The notes: generated by a model from the sequence alone, not told the origin. A stretch of 64,000 bases of DNA from Vermamoeba vermiformis (GCA_045837725.1 JBEWZL010000232.1:310001-374000); one strand, 5' to 3'. Counted from the stretch's first letter, positions 23,101 through 35,318 are shown. Made by a program: numbers and translations.

Positions 23101-24072
23101 CCTAATGTATTTTGACAGCACGTGATCCAACATCTTAACCACGAGTTGACCACAGCTCTGGTCGAGTTATTAGAAGGCTGGTTCAAGACTCACACGAATC
23201 TTTTGAGCAAAGAGCACGTGATCCAGTTCTGGTTTGACACGCGCTTCTTATTTGACGTGTTGAGTGGTCGAGTCGTCACTTCAGACACCGAGCACGGTGA
23301 TCACGAAGAAGACCCTGAAGTGCGCGAGATGATTGCTTGGAAGAAACGACTAGACAAGTTCTACAACATTGTTAAACAACAGGCAAGTTATATTAGAACC
23401 GTACTTCTTAACGTTGTTCTAATGTCATTCGTGCAGTTGGATCCCGTTGACATATCCTTCTACGAGCCTCACATCAAGACTAACATCAAGACATGCTACA
23501 GCCGTACACGTGTGTTGTACGGTGCCTTGACACAGCTCAATCGATTGTACTCTGAGACGTAAGCAACATGTCACTTTGCATCCCTTGACACGTGTCATTC
23601 TAATGTTACCACACAGCGTGCCCAAGTCCACTGATCGTCCTAACATTATTCCTCTCGTGTCTACTGGTGCGCGATTCAACTACTTGCCAGTCTCAGCGCC
23701 ACAACAACAGCTCACACCACGTGCTAGCAAAGAGAAGTCTTTGTCCTTTGTCGCCAGTCCTCGTGTCTCGATAACAAATGCTCCTTCAACCGATGCACCT
23801 GTAAGACTAATTCTGTCTTTGTTTATGCTTTATAATGCCTTAATTCTTAATACCTGCAGGCCCAGAGCAAGTTGAACAAATTAGGTGAAACTATCTGGGG
23901 CAAGATCTCGGAGATTTCACTCCCGTCAGTGCTTACTGGCGACAAGCAAGGTACTATAGTCATAAAACATATAATACCTTTGAAGTTTCTTTGACGCTGA
24001 CACGCTCGTTGTTTAGCATCCGGATCGACGACGACGCAAGCGAAGCCGAAGAAAAAGAGTTGGTTTTCTTAA
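20177..24072 (+). CDS. COG1: COG1, conserved oligomeric Golgi complex subunit 1
   Basis: A tethering-complex subunit for retrograde traffic within the Golgi. The N-terminus holds the Vps51/COG1 signature: LFSTNSVEEIRKIEHQTR, then KKEDLRKLISSRYRDLIESA and DTIFEIQRAAEGLASKL. The rest is helical, as in the family, with about 17 short exons separated by 45-70-nt introns. Start ATG at 20177 (MTTPRTSGALVV); stop at 24070-24072 after a basic tail (KPKKKSWFS). A Ser/Thr/Pro-rich region precedes the C-terminus. Length, roughly 900-1000 residues, fits COG1. Exon boundaries in the middle are by eye, and one or two could be wrong. Confidence 0.85.
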
Positions 24073-24550
24073 GGTATCAGTTGGACTAGTAAATAATTTT
24101 CACCGCACAAACCATCGTGCATTTGAAGATTTGGTGCCGCGAAATGTCATACATGGTGACACAAATCCGATCTCTAACGATTCCCGTAAGTCCAAACTTA
24201 AACCGTATTAATTCATATGTATATATCGATTTAATTTTAATTACTGGAATATTTTTGCCTCCATGATGAAATTACATAACATATTTGATTTGATTGGGAT
24301 CTTGTTTTCGGTAATAGTTGCCTTTGCGTGAATTCTAGTCTATAGCCAATTAAGGAAATGAATAGCGAGATGTGGTGCGCTACATACATCTCCCGGCAAA
24401 ATAGTGATTCCCTTACGGAGTGACAGTTGTCATAAAATTGTTTTGGACTTTCTATATTAGGAAAAAACAAACCAATTACAGTAACGCGACCTTGGTTCGC
24501 ATTAATTATTTCGTTTACTAGTACGTAGGAGGCACCACAACTCCGTCAAA
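24073..24550. other. Intergenic, COG1 to PA-7TM gene
   Basis: This 478-bp AT-rich spacer contains the COG1 3' end and the promoter of the next gene on the same strand. I see no gene or clear repeat. Confidence 0.5.
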
Positions 24551-26809
24551 ATGTTGCGCCAGATCTGCTTAATATTTTTGATCGGCGTCTTCATCCCTTC
24601 TGCGCTCAGTTTCGCAACATTTAAGGGTGCGGATGAGCGTCAAGGCACTTGGTCGGCGACACCTATTATACTAGAGAACAATGCGCATGCCTATGATCAT
24701 ATATTTGAAGGCACAATTGTGGATGAAAATTGCAACTGCAATAAGACTGGATTAGTCGTGCTTGTAGGCTTCTTTCAACGCGCGTACCAGCATTTAACGA
24801 GGATACAACAAAATGCAGGTGCAGCAGCAGTATTATTGAGTGGCATGCCTAATGACGGTAAGTCAGCGAATCCGATCGAAAATTAACATTAATGAAAATT
24901 AGAATTAGTTACTTCTTGTATACGATTTCATTATTTTACACTTCGATTAATTTATTGCGAAGCGGAAGCTGATGATTTCGCAATTTTGTGCTGGATAGTG
25001 ATCCGTTGCAGATTCCGTTTCTTTTTCAAATATGATCGAACCCGATTTATTATACTAGCATCATCTTTACTTACTAGCAAATTATTGTGGGCTATTCGTT
25101 TCTATTTATTTTTAGTTGATAGAAAAAGTCTATAAAAGGCAATTCGATCTGCGGAATTTAACTAACTTCCTTGCAGACACGCCAGGACAGCCTAATTTCC
25201 AGCTCGATGGTACAGGGACTAGTGACATAGTCATACCTATGTATAGTCTGCTGAATAAGGATTATTTGGTCATCGCTCCGGTAATTCAACAAGCACCTCT
25301 TGGTAGCATTCGTGTACGATTGGATCCAAACGGTATGAAGTTATAATATTATAGATATAGTAACACTATCACGCATAATCATTTTTATACCTTGCTAATT
25401 CGCTCGGTAAATTCGGACGTAGATTCAGTATCGAATCGAATAATATCGCGACTATTTCAATTATTATCATACTATTAATATCGCACAATGATATTTAACG
25501 ATTCTTGCTTCGTTCACGGCTCGTGGCATTCATAGTATTTCAAATTTACAACTTTATCGTTAGGAAAATACACTCGTAATTCACTTTTGAAGATTTTCGG
25601 GCAAAATGATTAAGGATTTGTGTCATATTAAGAGTACGATAATATGGAGCTATTTATACATTCGAATGGTCGAAATTAATCGATTTAAAATTAACTTGTT
25701 CGATTGATTAATTTGATTTCTTTCCAATTATAGAGATTAATCAATGGGGAGTTGCTAATGATGCAGCATACACGTTGTTTATTCAAATATTTATTGCTGC
25801 GGGCTCTGGAGTCAATCTCGGCCTCTCCATCTGGAAGTTGGTGCTTTGGTTCAAATTCAAAACATCCAGTTCCCCATTAGTGCCGCTTAGTTTGGGACTT
25901 CTTATTATGGGCAATGCAGGTATGCTTTTCTTAGCTTATTTCAGCTCGGATCTAACAAGTTCCAGAACGCTTTATCTACTGGGCTGTAGATCCGCTCTGG
26001 ATTCGACGCAGATTCACTACACCTATTCAGAACTTGTTATTAACACTCTCCTTGCCATTTTCATTCTCAGCGATGATCTTAATCGTCATGTACTGGTACG
26101 TAGAGCTATAATTCCTAAAAAGGAAATTATTTTCTGAGATTCATTTAGGTACCATCTCTTGACTGAGAATGAAATTCGCAAGCTGCAATCGACGTTCTTG
26201 GGCAAGTTGAACACCCCTGCGATAGTAGTCATCACATTCCTGCTGATATCTGAGATTGGTATGGGTGTTACGAGGGCACTCCAGATTTACTTGCCTTTGA
26301 GCGGCACTTCCGACGCAATTTTCTCCGCCGTGTCTGGTGTAATATATGCGCTCACTGGTCTACTCCTAGCTATATTTTTCTTCATTACCGCCAATAAGCT
26401 TCGAATTTTCTTGCACGAAAAGGCAGAACGCTGGTCCATCCCGCGCGATCGACTTCGAAAGGTAAAGAAAAGCAGTTAATAACCCTATTTATATCATATT
26501 AATATATTATACTAGATTATGACGTGTTTTACGATTATTGGCATTGGATCTTGCATGTTTATCGCAATGGCTGCAGGCACGGGTATTGTGCGCGAGCCAA
26601 TGGCGTTCAGAGTGGTGTTTTTCCTGGCATTTGTGGGCATTAATATACAAGACATCGCCATGATCCTCATCTTCGAGTTCAATACTAAGCCCAACTCTTC
26701 TGGCCGCAGCAAAAGTTCCGGCAAAGCGAGCGGATCCAACGATCCGACACAGACACGCGGACTGACTACTAATACAGCGCTGACGCCAAGGGATAATAAC
26801 ATTGTTTAA
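24551..26809 (+). CDS. Seven-helix membrane protein with PA-like ectodomain
   Basis: Likely a plasma-membrane or endosomal receptor. Signal peptide MLRQICLIFLIGVFIPSALS, then an extracellular segment with a Cys pair (DENCNCNKTG) and QRAYQHLTRIQQNAGAAAVL, followed later by IVIPMYSLLNKDYLV; this is the shape of a protease-associated (PA) domain. Seven hydrophobic helices follow, including AAGSGVNLGLSIWKLVLWF, LLIMGNAGMLFLAYF, VIYALTGLLLAIFFFI and VFFLAFVGINIQDIAMILIF, then a Ser/Gly/Lys-rich cytoplasmic tail ending DNNIV. Five exons; introns 1 (about 318 nt) and 2 (about 400 nt) are long. For the intron near 26105, the donor GTAGAG and acceptor TTCTGAG keep frame (HVLVHSFRYHLLTENE). I cannot place it in a named receptor family. 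Confidence 0.75.
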
Positions 26810-27104
26810 TAGCACTATTGTACATAATAATAATCATTAAAATATTAATACGTCAATGATTTTCGTTCGTGCCAATGTTTTGTTCGTTTGGTCCCGTTTT
26901 AGATCTAGCTTAAGGGCCTTAAAAATTAATTGCAGCAACACTCCTGCTCTCGACATCGCTTTGAACGATACGATCTCGTTCGATATCAACATATATTACT
27001 AGCATTTGTATAGAAGTACCTAGGTACCTCCTCCATAACTGCTGCAAGTCACTTGCTTGGACACGCGTCAACCTTATATTGATTATTTCTATTAAAGAAT
27101 TAAG

Positions 27105-28228
27105 ATGGAACACATTTATGTACTTCCCAACGAAGTTTGGTGCGAAATATTTAAATTAATTTCAGATGTGGCTGATCTAATTCGGTAATTATTATTATTA
27201 CAAAAATAGCAGTGATCATAGAAGTTGCCAGAAGAAGAAAATGCAATAATTAATCATTTAATGACTAAATTTTAAATAGAATTCAAGCTGTATCGCGAGT
27301 TTGGCGGGATCAAATCTGGAACACTATTACAGCGCTAAATCTATCACCAATACAAAGGAAGCTTGATGAAAAGATACTACGCAGCATATTCACACCAACA
27401 AGATCCTTGAGGAAGTTGGATTTGACAGGTTGCACAAGACTTTCGGACGACGGACTTGCAGCTCTTCAACTAGTTCCAAAATTGACCTCATTGACACTAG
27501 CGTTCTGTAGTAACTTCACTGCTGAAGGCTTGGAGCATATATCATCGCTAAGTCAACTCGAAGAATTGGATTGCAACGGCTTATTTCAGGTCTGGAAACA
27601 TTTCGCTGCAGAGCAAGATTTATTGCCCCATCTGAAGTTACAGCGAAGTACTCTTAAGCGGCTCAATCTAAGTGGGGCATTGATCCATGAAATGGAGCGC
27701 ATAGTTCAATTTTCAAATCTAACTTCGCTGAATCTGCGTGGCTGTCCTTTTCTGAACGAAGGCGTTAGTCCTTACTTACCATTGAAGAAGCTCACTAACC
27801 TTCGTGCCCTTGATCTTAGCCATATGAGCGCTCGAACACTCTCGAACAAAGCGTTGTTAGAGCTCTCGATCGCGTTAACAAATCTGCAACAATTAGTGCT
27901 GGAGAAACAGAGCAAGTTAGAAAGCGATGGATTTGCTAATATATCTTGCTTGCAACATTTAGAATTGATCAATATTATGGGCATTCGGGGTCTTAACACC
28001 AGCGAAGTCGTAGCACATCTGCGTCACTGCACGAAACTAAAGACCTTAATGATCACTCCCAAGACTAAGCTACATACCTTGCGATCCAATACACCGCCGA
28101 GCTCTGATGGCGATAACTTGCTGACAGTAAGCCGTATTGAGGACGAATCCAGTACAAAAGCGTTCGATGACTTCAAAGAGATCAAAGCAGCGTTTGTGCA
28201 AGACATATGCATCATCACTAAGAAATAA
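27105..28228 (+). CDS. F-box protein with leucine-rich repeats (1)
   Basis: Probably a substrate adaptor of an SCF-type ubiquitin ligase. Two exons: 27105-27184 and 27280-28228. The F-box is at the N-terminus (IYVLPNEVWCEIFKLI, then IQAVSRVWRDQIWNTI). At least six LRRs follow, e.g. LRKLDLTGCTRLSDDGLAAL, LTSLTLAFCSNFTAEGLEHI and LTSLNLRGCPFLNEGVSPYL, of the cysteine-containing FBXL type. The tail is charged (VSRIEDESSTKAFDDFKEIK). The stop is 93 bp from the convergent gene at 28322. Substrate unknown. Confidence 0.85.
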
Positions 28229-28321
28229 AGAATACAGGAGTTCGTTTTATGGTACATTATTTAATTTTCAAGATCTTTGATCTATAAACTTAATTACGGA
28301 TCAAGAATACTATTTTTGTTA

Positions 28322-30405
28322 TTAAGAAGTTGAATCATGACTAGCGCGCAGTGAGTCTCTGTTGTTCGTATTATTCGCTTGCTCCGAGCAGTTGTCGGAC
28401 GAGCTGTAAATGCTGTCTGCGTCTTGGGGGAAACTGATATATGCGTCAACGGCCACTGGAGACTGAACCTCTTGTAGCCCAAGGACCCCTTGTGGCTGGT
28501 GTTGGTTTGGAGCTCCAACTGATCTCGTAACTTCTTGCATCGTGTTGATCATCTCAGCGTTGTGCTGTTGAATGCCATTGAAGTTCATCTCCGCGTCCTC
28601 TGCTAGCTGAATGACGTATTTCAACCGCGGAATAATGGCCCAGCAGAAGTACACGGGGTCACTGATGGCCATGTTAGCCATGACTTGCAGCCACTCCCAG
28701 ACGAGTACGTTAGCCCCCTGAGTGAATTCAGTGTCCACTTGTTGCTCGGGCTCCGCTGGTGTCGTGGCAAAGGGCTCGCCTTGCTGGGGTGTCATTGGGT
28801 GTGTCAGCCGTCTTGACTTGCGTGGCACTGTGTCTTCGTCCGAATCAACGAGTGCGTAGCTGCGCTTTCTTGATGATAAGTTAGCAGCACTCGGGGTCTT
28901 GGGCTCGTCGCTCTCTTCGTGGATCCAAGAGGTGAAGTCTTCGTCAGTACTATCGTAGTACCACTCGTTAGTATTCGTGTTAGTGTTGTTCTGCGCATTA
29001 GTGTTGTTGTGCCACTCGTTAGTATTCGTGTGAGTGTTGTTCTGCATATCCATGTTGTTGTGCCACCACTCGTTAGTGTTATTTTCTGTCTGGTGCTCAT
29101 ATGCATTATTGAGATGCATGTTGACGTTGTAGCCCTGAATGTGAGTGTTGTTCTTTTCAGGCACAGGGTCCTCGCATATCTGCAGGTAGTGCGTGCTGCT
29201 GCTTCGGACTTTGTACTCGGGGAAGTAGCACGATGCAGCAGCCATGTTGTGCGCATTGGTGTTCGTGACAGGAGTGTAGGACGGCTCATTAGCGTTGTTG
29301 TTCTGAGTGAGAATGGCGTCCTCTGTAATGTAGTGCAGCTCATTGGTGTTGTGCGTGTTGTCAGCTGGTTCTTGTTGGACCTCAAAGTGCGTGTCAAGAG
29401 TACCTTCGTGCTTGTTGTTCGTACAAGCCTCAGTGTTGCTAGCTGTGCTCGTATCGTCCTTCGTGGATGTACTAATGTGCAGCATGTATTTAGCGAACTC
29501 TGCGTCGTTTGTCAAGCCCTTCAACGACGCATTCGGATCTTTCAGATCGGAGATTCGGTAGTCTTCTGTTTTCTTCTTGGCGTCTGGCTCATCGAGTTTG
29601 TAATATTTCTTAATGTTAACAGGCATACTTGCCAGATTTTGTCGGAGCTCCTCAGCGCTGAGTGTCGTCTTGTTGAGCAGTCTTTCTTTCTCTACAGATG
29701 TAAGGCCTTTCTTTCTTCTTCCACTGACAGTATGCCTACGCATGCAAGCCATAATGAATGAAATAGTCCTATACTGTTTCGGCGTCAGGGTGATGCATTC
29801 ACTAAAATTAGATCGGGTTAGCAACCGAACGAATCTGTTTCTTGTGCCTTAGACTTACTTGACGTTATTTGGGACGATTATATGACATAGTTTAAGTAAG
29901 CGGCCTTTATCTTGTTTCATATACGCAGGGCATCCATCAGTTTTGCTCAAGTTCCAGATTTGGTTATAGATGGCAACCAAAATCTCAGCTGTAATGAGGC
30001 TCCAATCAATGTTAGCGGCATCATCGGGATTAATGACCTTGTAGTTGTAGTAGAGCGCAGCGAAGAATAGCAGAAGGGCCACTGGACCTGCATTGAAAAC
30101 TGGCCTGTCGATCTCCTGCTTTAAAGCTTTGCTGGATTAGAATCGTTGCTTAAAGCAGATATTATGCCTATTAACGCTAAATACATACCTTGGTTGTATT
30201 CTTCTTCAGTCGGGTTAGGATTAAGAGCGACATCCTGAGCTGGTTGGGTCAGATTTGCTTCCGTGAGAGCATCTTGGACTTGAGCTACAAGGTCCAGTTG
30301 TGCATTAAGAGCATCGGCTTGAGGAGCTGCAGGTTGAGCCGGATCTAAACCACCAGGACTAGGCGGATTTGATTCTTCGTTCTTGACGCGTGGCTTGTTT
30401 GACAT
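28322..30405 (-). CDS. Local three-block family, member A
   Basis: Not a recognised family; it has two full paralogues nearby (32848-34627, 35319-36905). Exons 30405-30189, 30126-29859 and 29801-28322, with intron positions matching the paralogues. Block 1 (exon 2): ITAEILVAIYNQIWNLS then AYMKQDKGRLLKLCHIIVP. Block 2 (start of exon 3): LTPKQYRTISFIMACMRRH, then LSAEELRQNLASMPVNIKKY and NDAEFAKYML. A long Asn/Thr-rich linker has repeats of the form NTNEWHNNTNAQNNT. A basic-acidic-basic stretch (RKRSYALVDSDEDTVPRKSR) looks like a nuclear localisation signal. Block 3 is VWEWLQVMANMAISDPVYFC, then a Ser/Asp-rich end. The layout suggests a nuclear regulator, which is inference. It lies antiparallel to the F-box/LRR genes that flank the cluster. 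Confidence 0.75.
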
Positions 30406-31127
30406 TTGTTGTTGCTGGTTTGAACGAGTATTCTTTTAAGACGAAAAAAAATATTTAAGCATTCTTAGACTAACAAATCAAGCCAACAAAACAAATCAGT
30501 TGATTCTTAAATCTCAGATTTTGTACGGAGTAAAATTGTGATTCAATAACAAATCAAACAACCAAACCAAACCAGTTGTGGCGAGTCGAAAAACGCTTGA
30601 ATATGCATATATGGAATAAAATACGTATTGCACTGCTTATTGTGGCTGTGTCAAATTGAGCAAGATCTACTCGTGTCACTTTAAAATCCAGGAAGAAAAT
30701 TAGCTAAGTAATTATGCAAGATATGTCTGATTTTTTCAATTATATGCACAGATACATACCATTCTCATAATTGAGTGGCCTAAAGATTCACGAAACAAAC
30801 AAAAATTTGATTTGATCTGCACTCTGAAACCAAAAAGTGCCGTATTAACTGGTAACCCGATCATGAATATTCTTCTATTTTTTGTCGCATTTTTAATTCG
30901 AAATATTGAGCTTGTGACCAAAAATGCAACAAATCTGCTAGCCAAATTGATATCTATACTCGCTGAGTCCTATAGCAATCACGTGCATTGTAACAAAAAA
31001 ATATAATAAATAAGATGGTAGCGATTGCTGCGTTGTGCGCGTTTGAAAAATTTCGATTTGAAAAGAATCTAGCGAGCAGCAAGAGCTAAAAGCACAACCA
31101 CAGCTCAAGGACCTAGTTATTTTTCTA
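30406..31127. other. Intergenic between family member A and a small ORF
   Basis: This 722-bp AT-rich stretch lies between divergent genes and should contain their promoters. Short open frames at 30736-30945 and 30812-31006 overlap on opposite strands and look like chance. A repeated CAAATCA/CAAACCA-type sequence occurs around 30472-30572. No gene supported. Confidence 0.4.
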
Positions 31128-31433
31128 ATGTCCTCAGTAAATAATGATCCAACCAGGAACTACGTGCCACCACCTCCACCACCCGGATCGAACAAAGCCA
31201 AACTTCATATTGCGGAAGACCAAGATCTCTACGGAGGTTGGGGCCTCTTCGAAGTAAAGGACCTTAATGCATTCTACGGCTTAGGCTTTGCAGTGGATAG
31301 TATTGAGATTCAAGGCCAAAAAGTGACTGGATCGCACATGTTTTTGGTCGAAGAACTTCCTCATATTACTTTGTCAGATATTAATTCTGCCATAGCGAGA
31401 GGCGTTATTGTACAAAGTCACGTAGAATTGTAG
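31128..31433 (+). CDS. Small orphan protein with Pro-rich start
   Basis: A single-exon ORF of 101 residues between members of the local family, on the opposite strand. It begins MSSVNNDPTRNYVPPPPPPG and continues with a compact-looking part (DLYGGWGLFEVKDLNAFYGL, then VTGSHMFLVEELPHITLSDI). Codon use and composition look coding, and ATG 31128 follows an AT-rich leader. I do not recognise the family and see no signal peptide or membrane segment. A longer gene with an unseen exon is possible. Confidence 0.5.
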   Translation: MSSVNNDPTRNYVPPPPPPGSNKAKLHIAEDQDLYGGWGLFEVKDLNAFYGLGFAVDSIEIQGQKVTGSHMFLVEELPHITLSDINSAIARGVIVQSHVEL

Positions 31434-31610
31434 ATGGAGAAGCTCATAATAAATTTTACTGGCAATGTTCCGGTCAAAAGAAGCGAATCTTGCCCATTTA
31501 GTATTATTAATAAGACAAGACAGTAATACTATTAACACGATGTTTATTTACAAGTACATTTACAGCGCACAACTTGATACGAGAGCCACGCAATCGCTGT
31601 TCAAAATTGG

Positions 31611-32162
31611 TTACTGCTTGACTTCTTGCGAGCCTGACAGCACTTCAGTGGCAGTGTAGTTGTTGTCATCGTGCACGGACTGAGGCACGACACTGTTGTA
31701 CAAGTTCAGGGCGCTGGGCATGTCGTGTGCTGACATCTGCGCGACAGAGGTGTCAAAGGCCTCGAGCGATGCTTCACTGACACGTGTCACTTCACTGACA
31801 GGTGTCATTTGAGCGACAGGGGCATAGGACTGACTGCGTTGAGGACTCGTGTCAAGTGTTGCGCGCAATGCCTTGCGAGGGCCTTGTTGACAATGTTCGT
31901 TCGAGTCGTCTCGTGCACGCTTGCCCAGAGCACGCTCTCTGTGTTCGAACAAGCTTTGAAGGATAATTCGTTGTTCAGCAATATCTTGCTCGTCCATGTT
32001 GTCAAACGGAGAGGGGTTGAGAGGTTCGAGCCGATCTGGCGTGAGAGGTTGTGGCGTGTGGTCGAGATGATCAGGGTTCTCCTTCATATCTTGTTCAATC
32101 ACGTGTTGCTCGAAGAGTTCTTGGACGTCGATGAGATCGGTAATAGGAGTAATTGGTTCCAT
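31611..32162 (-). CDS. Short relative (D) of the local three-block family
   Basis: A single-exon ORF of 183 residues. It lacks blocks 1-2 of members A-C but carries the same linker pattern: a basic cluster (ALGKRARDDSNEHCQQGPRK), then ALRATLDTSPQRSQSYAPVA. Compare KSPRLTLATTPRGSEAIAPA in B and KSLRVGVETTPHEGMAFAPI in C at the same place. It starts MEPITPITDLIDVQELFEQH and is acidic and Ser/Gln-rich, ending SGSQEVKQ. It may be a truncated duplicate that lost the N-terminal exons, or an independent gene sharing a regulatory tail. It is on the same strand as A, B and C. Confidence 0.6.
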   Translation of the reverse strand: MEPITPITDLIDVQELFEQHVIEQDMKENPDHLDHTPQPLTPDRLEPLNPSPFDNMDEQDIAEQRIILQSLFEHRERALGKRARDDSNEHCQQGPRKALRATLDTSPQRSQSYAPVAQMTPVSEVTRVSEASLEAFDTSVAQMSAHDMPSALNLYNSVVPQSVHDDNNYTATEVLSGSQEVKQ

Positions 32163-32847
32163 GCTGATGAGTTAGATGTGAGTGGAGGTAGTTGCTCTTG
32201 TTGTTTATCAGTTGCGATTTGTATGAAAATAAATGTCACCCAAAACCTGTCTTTTAAAGCAATTCTACAATCAAATCAACAAATGAACCACAAAAGAATT
32301 CACAAAGTTGATCTTCAGATCAAATCACGAGGTTCGCAAAACAAAATTGACCAATAGGAAATCGTTAATTAACATCAAGATGCTTACTCGTTGCTAGCAA
32401 TTAATCGGCTCTAGTAGGCAAGCAATATCATGAATTTTAATTAATTATTTTTCGCTGGCATCCGTGGTTCTACTTTGCCAATAAATTCCTAATACTGACA
32501 GTGATTTTATGTGTTGAGTATGTTTTAAATCTTGGAGACCCGTCTACTTGATTTGTTTCAAAATAATACATCTGGCTCTCTTTGATGATAAACCAGTCAC
32601 TGCCATGGCACACCGCGGATAACATTTAATTAAGAGGTGAGTGGTGTTGTAACGCGTTATGATCAAGCAAAAAAACGGAAGGAAAATTCAAAACCGGCGC
32701 GTGTCTACAAAATTCATCGCTAGAACTAATGTAACACTATACCGAGCATGTCATAAATAATTTAATGATAAAACCTAAAGATATCTACAACTAATACTAC
32801 AATCTACAAACTAATCCGATAGTCAGATCTCCAAGCACAGCAGTGAA
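32163..32847. other. Intergenic between D and B
   Basis: 685 bp, AT-rich. It should hold the promoter of D at its left end and the 3' end of B at its right. Nothing else supported. Confidence 0.4.
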
Positions 32848-34627
32848 CTATAGCGAGTCTACTGGTTGATACTGCGAGCTCGTCGATGTATTTACATTCT
32901 CTGGCATCACGCCAGTGTCCACAAGGTCCAAAAAGTCAGGAAAACTAATGTCCAATGACTCGTCAACTGTCGTGTCATGCGGACTCGATGCTGATTCGTC
33001 AGTGACTGGCTGTTGTGCTTCTGCTTGTTGGTGACCAGTGCCGGTGTTCACTGCGTGTATGCCACCAAGTAACTCGTCAGAGGCTCGAGGAGACAGTGCC
33101 ACGGGGTACGTGTCGTGTGTTACCGTGCTCGCTTGCGTGTCATTTGTAAGCGATGGAGAGTGAGCCATCTGCGTGCTCTGAGTGGGTGTAGTGCATTGAG
33201 GCATTATTAGTGTGTTGAGTGAGGGCACAGCGGGTTGAGATGTGGCTGACATCGTGCCTTGTTCGGTCAGATCGTCACGTGCTTGGTACTGTGTTGGCAC
33301 GTAGTTGGCTTGCTGCAATTGAACCTCGAGCCATCGTGCTACACGAGGGTCGTCAACGAGCGATGGATCCACGATGAGTGTTATGGCCTCTGTTTCGCTC
33401 AAGCCTCTGCTCTGCAATGTGACTTGAAGCACAAGCATTAAATGGCGCGCGCAGTTGTAGTACTGATTAATATCTGACCCCTTGCATAGATCCAAGTGAT
33501 TTTGCAACTGTGTAGGCCAAGCTACTTTGCTTTCCTCGGAAGACGTGCGCAGGAGTGCAGGTTGGGTGGGCACGGGGGCAGGAGCAATTGCCTCGCTGCC
33601 GCGTGGAGTTGTTGCGAGCGTTAAACGAGGTGACTTGCACGAGCCTTGTTGCAAGACCTCTTCCGAATACGAATCATCACTATCGCTTGGGGGATACTTT
33701 CGTTTTGTTGCTTTTTGCACGCGTTGTGTAGTGTTTGAGATATTGTTATTATTAACTTTGATAGCATTCTCGCGCTTTTTCATGCTGCTCGGAGACAACA
33801 AGTTCACCATAAACGTGCTGAACTTGACGGGGTCGAACAACGGTTTGAAGGACTGTTTCTGCTTGTCAATGATCTCGACGCGTTGCTCAGTAATTATTAC
33901 GCAATAGTACTGCGCGATGTTGTAAGGCAGCTCTCGTTCAATGCGGTCCTTGATGTCGTCAGCAGTCAGTTGAACACATCTTACGCGCTGCATCTCCTTG
34001 AATTCTTCGTCCGTCAGCGTGGAATCTTTTTTTCTGTTGCCTCTTAGACTTTGCACGCGCATACAAGCCATCAGAAATATGACTGTGGCATACTCGCTTG
34101 GCTCCAAAATGATTGTGTCGCTAGAACAACACATTAAAATTACGCGATCCAGATGAAAGATGTTTCGATTCTTTTGAGACTTACTCGATCTTATGAGGAA
34201 AAAGTAATTGGCAGAGTTTGATCAAACGGCCCTTGTCTTCCGTCATATACTTTGGGCAATGTTCAGTACCGCTCAAGAACCAGATTTGGATGTAGATGTC
34301 TTCGACGTTCTTTTTGATAAGGTCCCAGTTGACTGTAGCAACAGTCCTAGCACAATGAATATTACATTGAGCGAGAATAGCTTCTAAGAATTGAAGAAAT
34401 ACGTTGGAGCCAGCATTGTAAGTCGGGATCAGCGTAGAAACAAGCTGATGCCTGCCTAGAACTGAAAATAAGTTCAATTTCCAAAGGCGAATAGGAAATT
34501 TGGTACCTGGGTTTGTCTCTTGAATTTGTTGTTCGGTATTAGGGTTCAACACGTTGAAGACTTCTTCCGGATCTTGGTGTCGAGAATGCGATCTGGTTGA
34601 TCGGGTGGTGCCTGCCTTGCGTGACAT
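32848..34627 (-). CDS. Local three-block family, member B
   Basis: Paralogue of A and C. Exon 1 runs from 34627 to about 34508. A 45-nt stop-free intron then joins ETNP to VLGRHQLVSTLIPTYNAGSN. Exon 2 ends near 34182 and exon 3 runs to 32848. Block 1: VNWDLIKKNVEDIYIQIWFL, then PKYMTEDKGRLIKLCQLLFP. Block 2: LEPSEYATVIFLMACMRVQS, then LTADDIKDRIERELPYNIAQ with YYCVIITEQRVEIID and FKPLFDPVKFSTFMV. Linker: KATKRKYPPSDSDDSYSEEV followed by KSPRLTLATTPRG. Block 3: WPTQLQNHLDLCKGSDINQY. It ends in a Ser/Gln/Thr-rich part with SLDISFPDFLDLVDTG, an acidic-hydrophobic motif of the kind seen in activation domains. Function unknown. Confidence 0.75.
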
Positions 34628-35318
34628 TATTTGAATTGAAAATTAAATTAAAAAAAGCCATTGCAATTGTGTTATTTATGTATTCTTGAACAGACAAATG
34701 ACCACCCCTTACTTGGGCAATCGACCACGTCAATCCTTCCTGCTCCAAATTTAGGTCCAACCACAAAATCTCCTTGAAAAACAAAGAGAGACCTACCGAC
34801 AATTGTCTGGCGACAAGTGTTTATCAAATTTATTAGCAAGGTGCGACCACACCAGCTGGATTTCGTCGGGTCAGATTCTGGCATTTTCGCTAATAAATAA
34901 GAATCTAATATATTTAGTATTACCTCCAAAAACACTTCATATTGATGGGAATATTCTATATTATGGCAAATAAAAATACGAGATCCAAGTATAAACTTAA
35001 AAAAAAACTAATTACGTAGAGTCATATTGGATTGATTCAAGCTACAGTGCATCACTAATATTCCTTTTGTTGATTTTTTTAAGCGAGTTGAAGTTATTTG
35101 ATTAAATCTGCCAGAAAAGGTGCTCGCCGCGTTGTGAATTCCTTAACTGCGCTGCCATTGAATTGGAACTGACTCTAATTTAAATATTGGTTGTGTGGGT
35201 GGGAAGTGGTCGTCAAAAATTAAAAATAAAATTTTTGGGGCTTTATTTACAAACTTTGACAATTATGCTGCGTGACTTAAAACGAGCAAATTGGAAGTTC
35301 AAAATAGAGTGCGATCGA
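34628..35318. other. Intergenic between B and C
   Basis: 691 bp of AT-rich sequence with the promoter of B. Open frames here lack coding character. No repeat or gene supported. Confidence 0.4.

Noticed and set aside
28919-29761. Long plus-strand ORF opposite family member A
   Set aside because: It is the antisense shadow of the Asn/Thr-rich exon; its Val/Leu-rich composition is what the reverse of that sequence gives, and the minus-strand gene has matching introns and paralogues.
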